The notes under the pieces: generated by a model
Databases searched by the model: none
The model's input: only the letters and a program-made list of their open reading frames with translations
What the model was told of the DNA's origin: nothing
Shown here: one piece after another, positions 33,701-44,413 of the stretch
Numbering within the stretch: position 1 is the stretch's first letter
Layout of the letters: the number at the start of each line of letters is the position of its first letter
Program-made: the position numbers and the translations under genes
Assembly (NCBI GenBank): GCA_021401465.1
Contig: JADDMT010000053.1
Location: 62,001 to 126,000, forward strand
DNA from: Teratosphaeria epicoccoides
Taxonomy: Eukaryota > Ascomycota > Dothideomycetes > Mycosphaerellales > Teratosphaeriaceae
Direction: 5' to 3'
DNA: 64,000 nt

Positions 33701-33837
33701 TTTGTGAAGAAAGATGGTTGCGATGGCGGAGGTCCGGCAGGTGTTGTTGATGGATGTGATTGTTGAAATGCGTTGCCTTTGCTGTTTGGCGTCGTGGGGG
33801 AGCCTGCAGGCGCCCCAAATCTGAACTGTCCAGACAT
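30719..33837 (-). CDS. NUP85: Nucleoporin Nup85 (Y-complex subunit)
   Basis: Two exons: 31711-33837 and 30719-31660, with a 50-bp phase-0 intron (donor GTAGGT, branch CTGAT, acceptor CTACAG), giving 1022 residues. The ATG of MSGQFRFGAPAGS is used; the frame before it begins only with GTG. The N-terminal about 150 residues are Ser/Pro/Gly-rich, followed by an all-alpha solenoid of the Nup85/Nup75 ACE1 type with family-typical blocks: WTIYENLKLLYGIMLGHEDE, DWLEAAIFLTVWWDG, YADVLSGKAELKS, GWELAIAVLGRLDD and, across the splice, YADILATSTNPQATYGSAL then YYARAHATAKLKNELAYL. Nup85 links Seh1 to the short arm of the Y-complex scaffold of nuclear pores. The intron falls just before the conserved YYARA block. 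Confidence 0.88.
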
Positions 33838-35557
33838 GGTACCAGCAATGCGCCTGGTCACGTCCAGGGAAGTGGTTCAATCGGTGGTAAACTTTCTGGA
33901 AACGCGAAGCAAGCGCGATCAAAGCCCGCCGGCGTACCTTCCTTTTGCGGCGCCGAAGATCTACCGAGGGAGCCCCATGGCCCATTCGATTCATACAATG
34001 ATCACAGAGGAGCGAGGCTATATCCTGACATTCCCCATCTAACACTTTGCTCGCGTTTTCTACGCAGAAATATCAGACATTGTGTATGGCACGCCGCCGT
34101 GTACACAAAGCATGACCCACAGCAGGATCTGCACGAGAGACCACCAGAATATCTGGACCCACCCATCCATGGCCGCTTTCGCATCCTGACCTCCTGGCCG
34201 TAGATGACTATGGACCGTTCAATGATACAGAGCCGGAGCATCACCATTGTCATGTCGGCCAGTAAATCGCCGCCTTGCGGCTCCTGAGCCACTGTTGCCA
34301 CTCCAAAGAAGGCCGTCGAACACCAAGTGGTGGTCAAGCATCTAAAGATCGGGACTGAGCGATCAGTCAAGATCCAGATTTCGTCTCGTGCCGGTCTGTG
34401 TGACAGCTAAGTTATGGGGATTTCTGCGACGAGAGGAGGCTCGGTACATGTCTACCGCTCCGAGGGAGACCTGGCGGTAGGATCTGATCGAGGCCGTCGG
34501 AGGAGCCAAACTGGTCGCATCGAGAATGGAAATCTGCGTATCCGGCTCCGAGGCGTCCGCGAAGACTAGCTCTTAGATCCCCAGGCGCAATCCCGCGGGC
34601 AGCGCGAGGAAGTGGCACTCAGTGTCAGCGGTAGAGGATGAAGTCGACATAGCGTTTGTTTAGTTCATGCCTTGCCGTCCGGGCATCTGTGCGAAGTTGT
34701 CATCGTTCAGGCGACTGCAAGCCAAAAGCAGGTCATTCGTGTTGTGTTGGTGGATTGTGGAAGAATGTGAGTGCTAAGCATTTTGAAAAATGAAGAGCCA
34801 AGCTTGACTACACTCGGCAGCTTCTGGCGATGCATGTGAAAGCATTAGGGCCGGATGACGTTCATTTGGCTTTCGGCCCTCGAGTCCCAGTGCAACATGT
34901 GACCACGCATGCTGCCAACAAGAGACATTTCCAAGCAGTGATGATGGTCCAGGGCGATACACGTGATGATCGTCAAGTCCTCGTGACGTTCAACCGGTCT
35001 TTGGCTCCTGCCCTCTGGCGCAGCTGTAAAGTCGCTTGCTCAACCAAAACGAGGGTTATGCTGACGTTTCACCTGAGCAGTTCAGACCGACTCACCTGCC
35101 ACGCCACATTGACCTCGCCCGTCTTGCACGCCGCCTTGTCCCGCCAACCACAATGCAACTCACAAGCACGTACCTAGTTGAATTCCCAGCTGGTACACAG
35201 GTAATGCTTGTGCTATGGTGCGGATGTACTAAATAGTGTGAGGACCAAGTCTGTGTGTTGACTTAGATAAAGAGCGCCTTCCTGACCCCCCCCCCCTAAC
35301 TCACTGTTCGCTAGATATCAACAGATGCTCCACTAATGACATCCGGCGCAGTGGCTTCGCGACCAAGTCAGCTGGATTAACACGATCACGTTGGCCCGCT
35401 GGTCAACAAACAGAAACATCCGAAAAGCACGCCATCGTCAACTGCAGCACCGCCCACGCCCCACGCCCCACCCCGTTCATCAACGCAACATCCTCAAGGC
35501 CCATATCAAGCATCCTCAAATTGCATCGTAGTGTCGCCCGCGCTTCCGCCGCCGGCC

Positions 35558-36264
35558 TCAACCCCTCCGAATATCGGTGAACCCCCCTCTCTCATCCACC
35601 GCACGGTCCAAAGCTTCGCCCACGACCCGCTCGACACACTGTTCGTGGTAGCTCTGCAGTCCCTCCTCTCCCTTACAGACTGCACGGTCCAAGGCCTTAC
35701 GCACGACGTGCTCCGGACCGATCAAACACACCCGCGTATCCATACTCGCCTGCACTCCCTCCCTGTTCGAAAACGCTATACATCCATCGCCACCGAACGA
35801 TCCGTAGCGGACGACGATCACATTGGACCTGTGTGGCAGCGACTGCACTCCTGTGTGAAAATACACACACGTCCTCACTGGTTGACCATGAAGTGCCAAC
35901 CAACTCGGCCATCTCAAAGTTGCGTTATTGATCACCGTAGCTGACTATGCCACGCGAGCACGTCAATCCACGTGTGAATAGTATCCTGTGTCTGTCGGAG
36001 GCCCAGCAAGTCGAGCGCAACAGCGCGATTCAAATGCTCGATAGCGACTCTGTCGAGGGCCCAGTGTCAGGTGTCCAAGACGTAGCATGTCGCGCGCTTG
36101 AAGGTTCGGCTTACTTTCTTGTAGATGTTCGCCGCCTCGTTGTAGATCTGACGGCTGGCGAGGGCCGATGTCCTAGAGGGCTTCGCAGCGACGGCCTCCT
36201 GAAGCTGGACTTCGTCCCCAGGGGTCTCCTTGTAACAAAGCCGGGCCATTCTCCGGCCAAACAT
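35558..36264 (-). pseudogene. Decayed F-box-family-like fragment
   Basis: On the minus strand a frame reads ALASRQIYNEAANIYKK, resembling the 'RQI-EA--IY' block of fungal F-box/2EXR-type proteins. It meets TGA near 36067, then continues in the same frame with coding-like sequence (ALDRVAIEHLNRAVALDLLG, TIHTWIDVLAWHSQLR) before another TGA near 35936. The remainder (35935-35558) is open in a shifted frame and includes VVRKALDRAVCKGEEG and CVERVVGEALDRAVDERGG, two related copies from an approximately 80-bp tandem duplication (GCACGGTCCAA repeats near 35602 and 35682). The breaks suggest a pseudogene; a multi-intron gene is less likely since no adequate introns bridge the stops. Confidence 0.35.
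35595..35760. repeat. Imperfect ~80-bp tandem duplication
   Basis: GCACGGTCCAA followed by a similar tract ending CGCACGAC or GCCCACGAC occurs near 35602 and again near 35682, about 80 bp apart. It lies inside the decayed F-box-like fragment and gives the paired ALDRAV peptides there. Confidence 0.5.
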
Positions 36265-37140
36265 GTGAGAGGGTGCGGCTGGAGCGTACCTGCCCTACTC
36301 GCCACTATCGAAACAGGAAAAAAACCGCTGTCCTACGGGAAGATGGGCAGAATATCGCTTTCCACCCCAAGCAGCAACCTCTCAAACCAAGAGTTTCTGT
36401 GATGTTTGCCAAAGCCTGAAGCGAAAGCATTGCGGTGTTGGAAGCTCAGAACGATCCAGGTGGGTCCACCAGAACCTCAGTGCTCAGGGTGGATTCCGTG
36501 GTGGCATCTCACTCAACAAGGGCCCGCCGCTTCCGCCGAAGAATTCTCACCGACAGCGGCCCAAAATGCGCGCGGCATGTGGCCATGCGTTTTGCCTCCG
36601 AAAGACGGCCTGTAATCACTGTTCACCAGAGCATGTGTCTCCTGTCGAGCTCAGAACCATCTCCTCTGCGTCTTCACTCCGCGCCAGACGCGCAGTCTTC
36701 TCGAAAGCATGCTTTCTCACCACGAGCTTGCACTCTCCAACGACTCCCCCCCGTCGAATATCCCACCTCCACATCCCTAAATGCCCATATCGCACCTCCT
36801 ACCCGACACTCGTCGATCCGTCCCGCGAGTCCAAATCAGCTCATCCGACCACCCACACCTCCGAAGTTTCTCGACCCCCCAAGCCGCTGCGTCCACTGAA
36901 CAAAAAAGAACAAAAAATTCGCCGCGTTCTTAAAGATCCTCTTCTTCTCTTATTTTTTACTTCTCTCTTGAATTTTCTCCTTTTTGTGCTTGGGCCGCCA
37001 AAGAACGCCTCCGCAGCAATGCAGATGCCGTTTACGACTTTCTAACCCCACGATCAATCACACGATCCATATCCATCACAGCCTTCCCCATGCCAAAACC
37101 AGAATTATACATGTATGCCCGCAAAAAAAAAAAACATCAA

Positions 37141-39778
37141 TCAACGCCATTCCTTTCCCCCCTCCTCGCCTCCCGACAACCCCTTGACAACATCTGATCC
37201 CCCCCTCCCAGCACTTCTCTCGCCCGCAGACCTCGGCGTAACAAGCACATCCCCTTCCCCGTCCCCGTCCGCACGAGCCCTCACCTCCGGCGCGCTGGGC
37301 TCCGGTCCCACATCCACCCGCGCAATCACACCTCTATCCTCCTCCTCCTCCTCCTCCACCTCCTCCACCTCCTCCAGAATCCGACTCTGCATGAGCTCGC
37401 TCTCGTCCGCCACGCTCTCCGGCACACTCTCGTCGAGACTGAGCCGGGGATCGGACAGGTACGAGGAGTCGAGCAGGTCGTCTCCGGCCTCGTCCTCCGA
37501 CATGACGGACTCGGCGCCTCGGAACGAGGTGGCGGCCGTCGCGGTGCGGGTGAGCAGTGGAGAGGGGGGGGCATCTTCGGAGTCGGAGTCGGAGTCGGAG
37601 TCGGTGAAGTCGATCATGTCGAGTGGTCGATCGCGCCACTGGAGAAAGTGTCAGTCGTGTCGGAAGGGCGGTGGGGGAGAGGGGAGGGGGAAGGGGGAGG
37701 GGACTTGCATAGTTGAAGTCGGTGAACTCCTCGCCGCCGCCGGTGACGAGGAGCCCGACCGGTGGGAAGTAGTGGTCCACAATCTCTCGCATCGTTCCGT
37801 AGGCGGTCTTGAACTTGTTCAATGAGAGGAGATCCAGCGAGACCTCGGAGTTGCTGTTGATGGTGAAGATGCGCGTCGACGGGATGTTGACGCTTCGATA
37901 GGATAGAGCATCTGTGAGCCGGTTTCCAAACCCCGCGTAGAATGGGCTTCCCCCTTTGCCTTTGCCGCTTGACAGGCCATGGACCGCGGTGTGCAGTCCC
38001 GCTTCTTGATTCTCGTGGACGTTGTTGCTCCCGCCGTGGCCGGAGAAGAGTGCCATGATGTCTCGAAGGCAGGCCATTTTGAAGATTTCTGGTTTCCGCA
38101 GATATACTTCTCGCCTCAGCGCTGCGATGGTGCGGTCGGGGGAGAGAATGACGGGACCTTTGGGTAGGCGGTAGCCGTCCTGGACCACGCCGTCGAGATA
38201 TGCTCTGGTGGTGTCTGCCTGGCCGACGCTTCTGGACGTCAAGTACAGAAAGTTGTATCCATTTGCCGAGATATCGGTGTAGAGCTTCGCCACCCCCTGA
38301 TGCGTCCAGTCACGGCCGAGCGTGGTCAAGACATGGCCGAGCACATCGCTCTTCGTGATGGTGCCGTCAATATCGGAGATGACGATGGGAACGCTGTGAT
38401 GCCAGTACCACAGCGTTGCGTGACATGTCGCCCGGTTGACGGTGAATGCCATGCTGTTCGCACCCGACTTGAGGGTCATGGCCTTGAGCTGGTCGCTCGT
38501 CAGTCGTAATGTCTTGGCGTAGTTCTTGTTTGGGTCGCCACTCGTCGTGGTGGTGCCACTGATGCCGGGGGAGCTGGGCTCGGAACCCATGCCCACCGCA
38601 CTGTCGGAATCTCGTCTCGTATGTGAGCCGGCGTAGGATCCCGTGACCGCCCCGGTCTCGCTCGTGGCATCGTCGGAATGGTAGCCCGGGTCGGATATGG
38701 CGTCGGACGATGCGTAGGCCGCAGGATCGTAGACGCCCAACGGTGCGGCGGTGGTGGCCTTTTTGTTTGCGGCCTCCTTGGCTTCCTCGGACCCGTAGAT
38801 CCAGACGTTCCCCTTTGAGTCTGCGCCGATGAGCGACCCGATATCGTACGGACCGTCGATCTCCTCGGAAAGCAATTGGCGGGCAATGAGCTCGGCATGC
38901 AACGCTTCGCCGTCGGAAGATTTGAAGCCGGTCATGTCCAGCATCAGGTCGCCTGAGTCGGTGACTTGGTTGGAGATGTTGGACGTCCACAGCTTCTTGG
39001 ACAAATTCATGGCTCGGGCTTTGGCTCCCTCCTGGCCCGGGCTGGGCGATCGCTGGGATGCCGTTTGCGATGGCGATGACGGTCTCTGCTTGATCGGGAA
39101 CGGCTCCGACCCACCAAATGAGCTGGACAAGGCCGCTCTCGCCGCTGGGATTGCCGAGTCGGTGGCTGTTCTCTCCAGCGTGGGACTCAACGGGCGCGGC
39201 GGCCTCCTCGTCGCCCGATCCGCACTCCCCGGCCTCTCCCACGGCTCAGTGTGTGACCACGGTGAGACTCTGTCGATCTCGGTCGTCCCCTTTCCTCCGT
39301 CCCGGTATGGAATGGCGATGGCCTCACTGGTGCTCTTGCGGTGGTGCCGCCTCCGATCCTCCAACGCGCTCTGACTCTCCAACGTGAATGGCTCCGGCTC
39401 TTGCAAGCGCGGGGCATCGGCCCACCGCTCCGGGACGGTCTCCGGCTTCAAGTCGGGACTGCTGGCGGGCGACACCGGCGGGCTCGTCTGCAGGGCCTCG
39501 GGCACGTTGCCCGCCGTCTCGAACACGAAGAACGCCTCGCCTCCTTCGCCCAACTTCATGGGATAGTCCTGCTTCTGCCCGTTGACCTTGAACTCCACCT
39601 TCTTCTCGTACGGCCGCAGCAAGCTGAACTTGCCGAAGCGGATGTGGAATGGTGAGCAGGCCAGGCTGCCGTCTTCCTGCTCGACGACGATGACGTCGAT
39701 TGCGCCGGAGAGGGTGGCGGGGTTGATGGAGTTCCATGTCTTGGAGACTGTCCCGCCGAGTGATCGCACGTATTGCAT
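37141..39778 (-). CDS. PAH1: Phosphatidate phosphatase Pah1/Smp2/Ned1 (lipin)
   Basis: Two exons: 37709-39778 and 37141-37638, with a 70-bp intron, giving 855 residues. The donor is GC rather than GT (TAT|GCAAGT, acceptor CTCCAG); it is required to join FTDFNY to WRDRPLDMIDF, the conserved lipin C-terminal block. The N-LIP domain is residues 1-100 (MQYVRSLGGTVSKTWNSINP through KVEFKVNGQ), with an amphipathic N-terminus. The C-terminal HAD-like LNS2 catalytic domain has DIDGT at 469-473, then YLTSRSVGQADTTRAYL and PFYAGFGNRLTDALSYRSV. The tail is Asp/Ser-rich. The enzyme converts phosphatidate to diacylglycerol at the ER and nuclear membrane, setting triacylglycerol versus phospholipid output, and is controlled by the Nem1-Spo7 phosphatase in yeast. 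The 5' flank carries GGAGGT-type repeats. Confidence 0.95.
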
Positions 39779-39795
39779 GGCGAGGGGAAGAAGGG

Positions 39796-39842
39796 GAGGT
39801 GGAGGTGGAGGTGGAGGAGGGGGAGGAGGCGGAGGAGGACGA
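39796..39842. repeat. GGA/GGT purine-rich tract
   Basis: A short triplet-like GGAGGT and GGAGGAGGC tract immediately upstream of the PAH1 ATG, probably in its 5' leader (CCT/ACC-rich in the transcript). Confidence 0.75.
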
Positions 39843-40064
39843 GAGGGGCGAGCGGGGCCAGACGATGTATTGCAGGTCTGGCAGGGGCGAATGGATGCGA
39901 TTAGTGAAGTGATCAAGAGCTCCGTGTCTCTTGGGGGCGGAATACACGAATAGGTACGGGAGGATGCCGGCTGGTCAGCAAGACCAGGTATAAGCAGAAG
40001 TGGAGAATGAGATGAAGGAGTGACGGAGAGAGTGTAGGGCTCTTGTGACGGCAGCTTACATGGA

Positions 40065-40274
40065 TGTATGTGTGTGTGTATGTGTGTATGTGTATGTGTG
40101 TGTATGTGTGTGTATGTGTGTGTGTATGTGTGTGTATGTGTGTATGTGTATATGTGTATATGTATCTATGTATGTAGGTGTATATGTGTGTATATTTATG
40201 TATATGTGTGTATATCTGTGTATATGTGTGTATATTTGTGTAAATGTGTGTATGTGTGTGTATGTTTGTATGTA
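40065..40274. repeat. TG/TATG microsatellite
   Basis: About 210 bp of alternating TGTG, TATG and TATA units, an alternating purine-pyrimidine tract of the kind that can form Z-DNA. Open frames through it (for example 40045-40275) are repeat artefacts. Confidence 0.95.
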
Positions 40275-40420
40275 GCTAGTTGTATGCACTACATACGCCT
40301 TAGAAGTAAATGTGTTACAGGTCACCCTCTCGGCTTAGATCATTGCGATGATGAGTCATAAAGCGTTTACTACGCAGCTACATTAATAATCGTCTACTGT
40401 GACTAATGCTTAGCTGTATG

Positions 40421-40674
40421 ATTATTATCATCCTTATCAAAATAATTTACATCATCATCATTATCATTACTATTATTATCATTACTATTACTATCATTAT
40501 GATTTACATTATCATTACATCATTACTGTCATTACTATCATTACTATCATTACTATCATTACTATCATTACTATCATTACTATCATTACTATCATTACTA
40601 TCATTACTATCATTACTACTATTATCCTTATCATTCTTATCATTCTTATTATTCTTATCATCCCTCTTATGATT
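40421..40674. repeat. ATT/ATC microsatellite with 9-bp CATTACTAT array
   Basis: About 250 bp of ATT/ATC-type repeats. The core from 40521 to about 40619 is a near-perfect 9-bp array (CATTACTAT) of ten units plus a partial one; the first unit reads CATTACTGT. Flanks are degenerate ATTATC, CTTATCATT and TTATCC units. The 88-codon open frame through it is low complexity (LLSLLS) and not taken as a gene. Confidence 0.95.
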
Positions 40675-40777
40675 ACTGCACTACATCCAAATTAACCTCT
40701 CGGCCTCATCATCTTCCATGTATGGATGACCGTCGACCACCACCCCTCGCGCTTTCCCAAACGCCGGGTCGACGCAA

Positions 40778-43700
40778 ATGACAATGGCCTCCACCGCGCC
40801 TGCCCTGCTCCACGCCCTGCACACCTTCTCCACCTTCTCCATCTCGCCCCCGCTGTCCATCTGCTTCAAGCCCATCTGCGTCTCCCTTGCCTGCTTCTGG
40901 CTGCTCTACCGCGCCTACCACGTGCTGAACAAGCCGCTGGACGAGTTGGCCGCCTTGCTGGGCGTCGACCTTCCCCTCGTGCCCACCATCGACCTCGCCG
41001 GCATCAAGCCCGATGGCGCCATCATCCGCTGGAGCCTGCCGCCAGGAGAGCGGCGGAGAGGGAAGAGCAAGCTGAAGTTCGACATTCACGTGAACGGCTC
41101 CGTCATTGACTCCGTGCCGGCGTCGGAGAGCGCCGTCACCATCACGCGCCTGCATCCGTCCAGCTTCTACGTCGTCCGCGTGGCGCTGGTCAATGAGCAG
41201 GAATTGGCGAGCAGGAGTGCCCCGCTGCGCTTCCGGACCAAGCCCGCCAGCCCCACCGACCTCTCCGCGCTGAGCGGGGATGGCCACGAGACCGACCGTG
41301 AGGGAGACCAGCAGGAGGAGCTCGTGCCACGGGTGAGGCTGTATCGGGGCCTGAAGGACGTCGGCCCGCCGTCGCCCGACACGCCGCCCCTGACCAGAGA
41401 AGCCAGCGCCTCGAGTGCGTTGACGGCGCCCAGAAGGAGTCTGCCGGGGCGCCGGTCGAACCCAGCCATCCAGCAGCTGTTCGATCCCAAGCACGAGCCG
41501 CAGCAGGACGAGCATGCGGGGTCCGCTGACGGCGGCGAGACGCTTCAGCAACTGACGGCCAAGCTGGACCTCATTCAACGTGAGACCGACGAGGCGGAGC
41601 GCGCCGCCCGCGAGGAGGAGGCAGAGGAGGCGCGCTTGAAGGAGGAGCTGGCCAAGGAACGCGACGGGCTGAGGGCGGACGTCACGGAAAAGGAGAGGGC
41701 GAGCAGGCATCTCAAACGCGAGGTCAACACCTTGGAGCGCCAGAACACGGCCGCGCAGAACGAGAGGAGCAAGCACGAGCGAGTCTTGGCGCAGAAGCGA
41801 CAGGAGCGGGAGAAGCTGAAAGAGAATGTGGCGAGATGGGAACGAGAAACCCGGGAAATGCAGCATGCCGTCACTCAAGCCCAGCGAGACCAGACCAAGC
41901 ACCTCGACCACGCCGTGTTGGAGAAGGAGAAGTTGCAGGCGAGACACGCGGAAGAGGCGGCGCAGGCGAAAGCGCTCGAGGACGCGGTCAAGGAGAAGAC
42001 GGCGGAGATCAGGAAACTCGAGCGCTCGGTGAAGAACTCCACCCCGGATACCGACGACCCAGCCGAGCCGAACATGGTGCAGCAGCTGCAGCACGACTTC
42101 GAAGAGACGCAGCAGTGGAACGGGCAGATGGCGCAGCTGAGGCAGCGATATGGCATGGTGGCGCAGAAGCTCGAGGACGCCAAGCGCTTCCACATGGAAC
42201 AGACCCGCTACCTCGAGTCCGTGCGTGCTCAGCGCCGCCGCGAGGAGGACGAGCTGGCCGAGCAGCAGCAGCAGCAGCGACCAAGGGAACGAGAGGCCCC
42301 GCGAGTGCCCAGCCCCGCGTCTGCTGCGGCGCCGGAGCGTGTCATCGGCCGCGGCGACAGCCAGAGCAGCCGACGGGGCAGGAGCGCAGACAGCCCACCG
42401 ATGATGGACCACTTCCCCCTGCTGCCGACGACGCTCGTCGGTCCGTTCGCTACTGTCACCGCGACGGCGAATCCATGGATCGACGCCCCCTTCTTGAACG
42501 CGACCAACGGCATGACCCTCTTCCATTCCGCGGCCGCCCCGACCACCGCACTCGCCCTGAGCGACGACGACAGGGAGAAGCTGACGGGCGGCGCCCTCGT
42601 GTCCCCGAGCGCGGGCGCGGAATTGCTCCCCGCGGATTTGTTCAGCGGGGAAGCCGAGGCGGCGCAGCGACAGCCGCAGGAACAACCACCGTTTGTGCTC
42701 CCGGGACTCGGTTCCCTGCCGGGCTTAGGGGGCATGCCCGGGCCGATCCCGCAGGCACCGGAGAAGGAACTCCCTGCATCGCCCGCCAGCGGCGACACCG
42801 AACGCAACCCGTCGGGGTTCGCGAGCCCGCAGGCCAGCCAGCCCAGTCTGTCCGTCGGCTCACCAGAAAACCTGCTAGACGCGGACCGACGATCCGTCCG
42901 ATCGAACCGTTCGGGCCGGGTGAATAGCGGCGGGTCGGGCGGGCCACCCACGGGGAGCAGGTTCAGCAGCATGTTCGGCATCAAGCCCCGCGCGAAAACG
43001 AGTGCCCGCGCGGAGATTGAAGGTCCGGCGCTGGGCAAAGCACAAAGCCACAGCATGCCTCGTCAGGACCAGGCCATCATTGGTCTGGACTCCACGAGCA
43101 TCATGAACAGAAAGCGAACCTCCTCCATCTCCGGTGTGTTCGGACCAGACGCGCTGTCAGCGGAAAGCACCTCAGACGCGTGCGCCGAGATGGGTCAGGG
43201 ATCAGCCGCTGCACCCGCTCGGAGAGCATTCGGGATGAGAAGCCTGTTCGGGAAAGACGGTCATGGTTGGCCTTCATCGTTCAGCGGCTTCGGTCGACGA
43301 CCGGGAAGCCCGAGACCTGGGTCGACGCATTCGATCGAGCTGCCCAGGCCGTCGTTCGACAGTTCGAGATGGCCCGTCGACACGTGGCCGTCGCAGGACG
43401 CCATCGCGGGTGCGAGAAGCAGTCCGCTGGGCTTCGGCCCCACCTGGCCCTCAGCGCCTGGACAGAATAGCAGCCGGTGGGCGGGCTCGCGCCATCCCGG
43501 CAGGCGCCCGAGCGCACAATACGGCGCTTCTTCTGGGCCTCCCGAAGATATCATCGAGGATGAGGACAGCGACTTCCTTCCCGACACCGACTCGCATCTC
43601 GCGCCGATCGGGACCAAGCCGCTGCCAGCTCCGATGTTTGGCAACAGGGCTGATGCTGCACCGCCGCGACTCAACCCGGCTGCCAAAGACTTCAAGAGCT

Positions 43701-44413
43701 TCTTCGGCATCAAGAGCAGAGATAAGAATTCCGCGACTCTCTCCGTCACCTCCACTCCCCAGCCAGGGGGCGGCGGCAGCAGCAGCAGTCAGACTGCCAC
43801 GCCCGGCCTGAGGTCCGATGCGGAGGACGAGAGCCCGCCGCTCAGCCGCAAGTCCCGCTCCGATGCCCGAAGCATGACGACCACCGAGTCTTCCGTCGCC
43901 GAGAGCGGGAGAACCAGCAGCGACTTTCTCGCTCGCTCGCCTTCCTACACGGCGTCCTCGGACGCCGTCGGATCCGCTCCCAGCCCTCTCGCCGGGAGCA
44001 CCGGGAAAGAATCCTTCATGGCCAAAATCACCCGCAAATCTAGCTCTGGTAAATTCGGGCTTCCATCTTTCAAGCGCGAGAAAAGCCGCCTGGACGCTTC
44101 GGGCAGCCCGAGCGTCGTCAGCGGGAGTCCGAGCATCGGGGTTCCGATGACGCCGAGCGAGGTTGATGAGGAAGAGAGTGGTGGTGGTGGTGGTGGTGGG
44201 GATTTAGGTGCGAGCACGAGTAGCTTGGGGGGTCGGGCCAGTGTGAGGAGTTGGAGTAATGTGTTGAAGAGGGGGAGTAAGGCGGCCAAGGAGAAGGAGA
44301 GGAAGGCGCCGAGTGTCAGTGGGCAGAGCGCAGCCAGCGAGGCGACGGATGGGACGGGAGGTGAGGCGTGGGAGGGGTTGGGGATTGAGGAGATGGGTGG
44401 GCGTGGGGAGTAA
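40778..44413 (+). CDS. Membrane-anchored FN3 domain, coiled-coil, Ser-rich fungal protein
   Basis: A single 1211-residue exon. A hydrophobic segment at about 26-49 (CVSLACFWLLYRAYHVL) is a probable N-terminal anchor. Residues 67-156 look like a fibronectin type III domain: PTIDLAGIKPDGAIIRWSLP, then FYVVRVALVNEQELASRSAP. Residues about 250-490 form a long charged coiled coil (QLTAKLDLIQRETDEAERAA and onward, many KxxE and RxxE heptads). The C-terminal 650 residues are Ser/Pro/Gly-rich and probably disordered, with short repeated blocks SMFGIKPRAK, SFFGIKSRDK and MRSLFGKDGH. This architecture recurs in filamentous fungi, but I know no assigned function. A 658-codon frame on the opposite strand is a composition shadow. 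Confidence 0.88.
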   Translation: MTMASTAPALLHALHTFSTFSISPPLSICFKPICVSLACFWLLYRAYHVLNKPLDELAALLGVDLPLVPTIDLAGIKPDGAIIRWSLPPGERRRGKSKLKFDIHVNGSVIDSVPASESAVTITRLHPSSFYVVRVALVNEQELASRSAPLRFRTKPASPTDLSALSGDGHETDREGDQQEELVPRVRLYRGLKDVGPPSPDTPPLTREASASSALTAPRRSLPGRRSNPAIQQLFDPKHEPQQDEHAGSADGGETLQQLTAKLDLIQRETDEAERAAREEEAEEARLKEELAKERDGLRADVTEKERASRHLKREVNTLERQNTAAQNERSKHERVLAQKRQEREKLKENVARWERETREMQHAVTQAQRDQTKHLDHAVLEKEKLQARHAEEAAQAKALEDAVKEKTAEIRKLERSVKNSTPDTDDPAEPNMVQQLQHDFEETQQWNGQMAQLRQRYGMVAQKLEDAKRFHMEQTRYLESVRAQRRREEDELAEQQQQQRPREREAPRVPSPASAAAPERVIGRGDSQSSRRGRSADSPPMMDHFPLLPTTLVGPFATVTATANPWIDAPFLNATNGMTLFHSAAAPTTALALSDDDREKLTGGALVSPSAGAELLPADLFSGEAEAAQRQPQEQPPFVLPGLGSLPGLGGMPGPIPQAPEKELPASPASGDTERNPSGFASPQASQPSLSVGSPENLLDADRRSVRSNRSGRVNSGGSGGPPTGSRFSSMFGIKPRAKTSARAEIEGPALGKAQSHSMPRQDQAIIGLDSTSIMNRKRTSSISGVFGPDALSAESTSDACAEMGQGSAAAPARRAFGMRSLFGKDGHGWPSSFSGFGRRPGSPRPGSTHSIELPRPSFDSSRWPVDTWPSQDAIAGARSSPLGFGPTWPSAPGQNSSRWAGSRHPGRRPSAQYGASSGPPEDIIEDEDSDFLPDTDSHLAPIGTKPLPAPMFGNRADAAPPRLNPAAKDFKSFFGIKSRDKNSATLSVTSTPQPGGGGSSSSQTATPGLRSDAEDESPPLSRKSRSDARSMTTTESSVAESGRTSSDFLARSPSYTASSDAVGSAPSPLAGSTGKESFMAKITRKSSSGKFGLPSFKREKSRLDASGSPSVVSGSPSIGVPMTPSEVDEEESGGGGGGGDLGASTSSLGGRASVRSWSNVLKRGSKAAKEKERKAPSVSGQSAASEATDGTGGEAWEGLGIEEMGGRGE

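Larger units (their letters stand above)
33838..37140. other. 3.3-kb gene-poor region
   Basis: It begins with the likely Nup85 promoter. An 11-base C run lies at 35286-35296. A decayed F-box-like fragment and an internal duplication are listed separately (35558-36264). The segment 36900-37140 is pyrimidine-rich and then AT-rich with A runs, fitting the 3' UTR and terminator of the lipin gene. No intact gene is supported. Confidence 0.4.
39779..40777. promoter_or_regulatory. Divergent promoter region between PAH1 and the FN3 gene
   Basis: 999 bp separate the two ATGs. Next to PAH1 (39796-39842) is a GGA/GGT-rich purine tract on the plus strand. Two long microsatellites (listed separately) take up about half of the spacer. 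Both genes must draw their promoters from here unless the repeats lie within transcribed leaders. Confidence 0.5.

Noticed and set aside
35286..35296. Run of 11 C as a telomere-like or functional element
   Set aside because: A simple homopolymer without repeat context; it may also be a sequencing-length artefact.
40045..40672. Open frames reading VCVCVY-like and LLSLLS-like repeats
   Set aside because: They are translations of microsatellites with periods that avoid stops.
40709..42685. 658-codon open frame antisense to the FN3/coiled-coil gene
   Set aside because: It is rich in Leu, Arg and Gly with no domain, and mirrors the codon bias of the sense gene (stop-poor GC-rich third positions).
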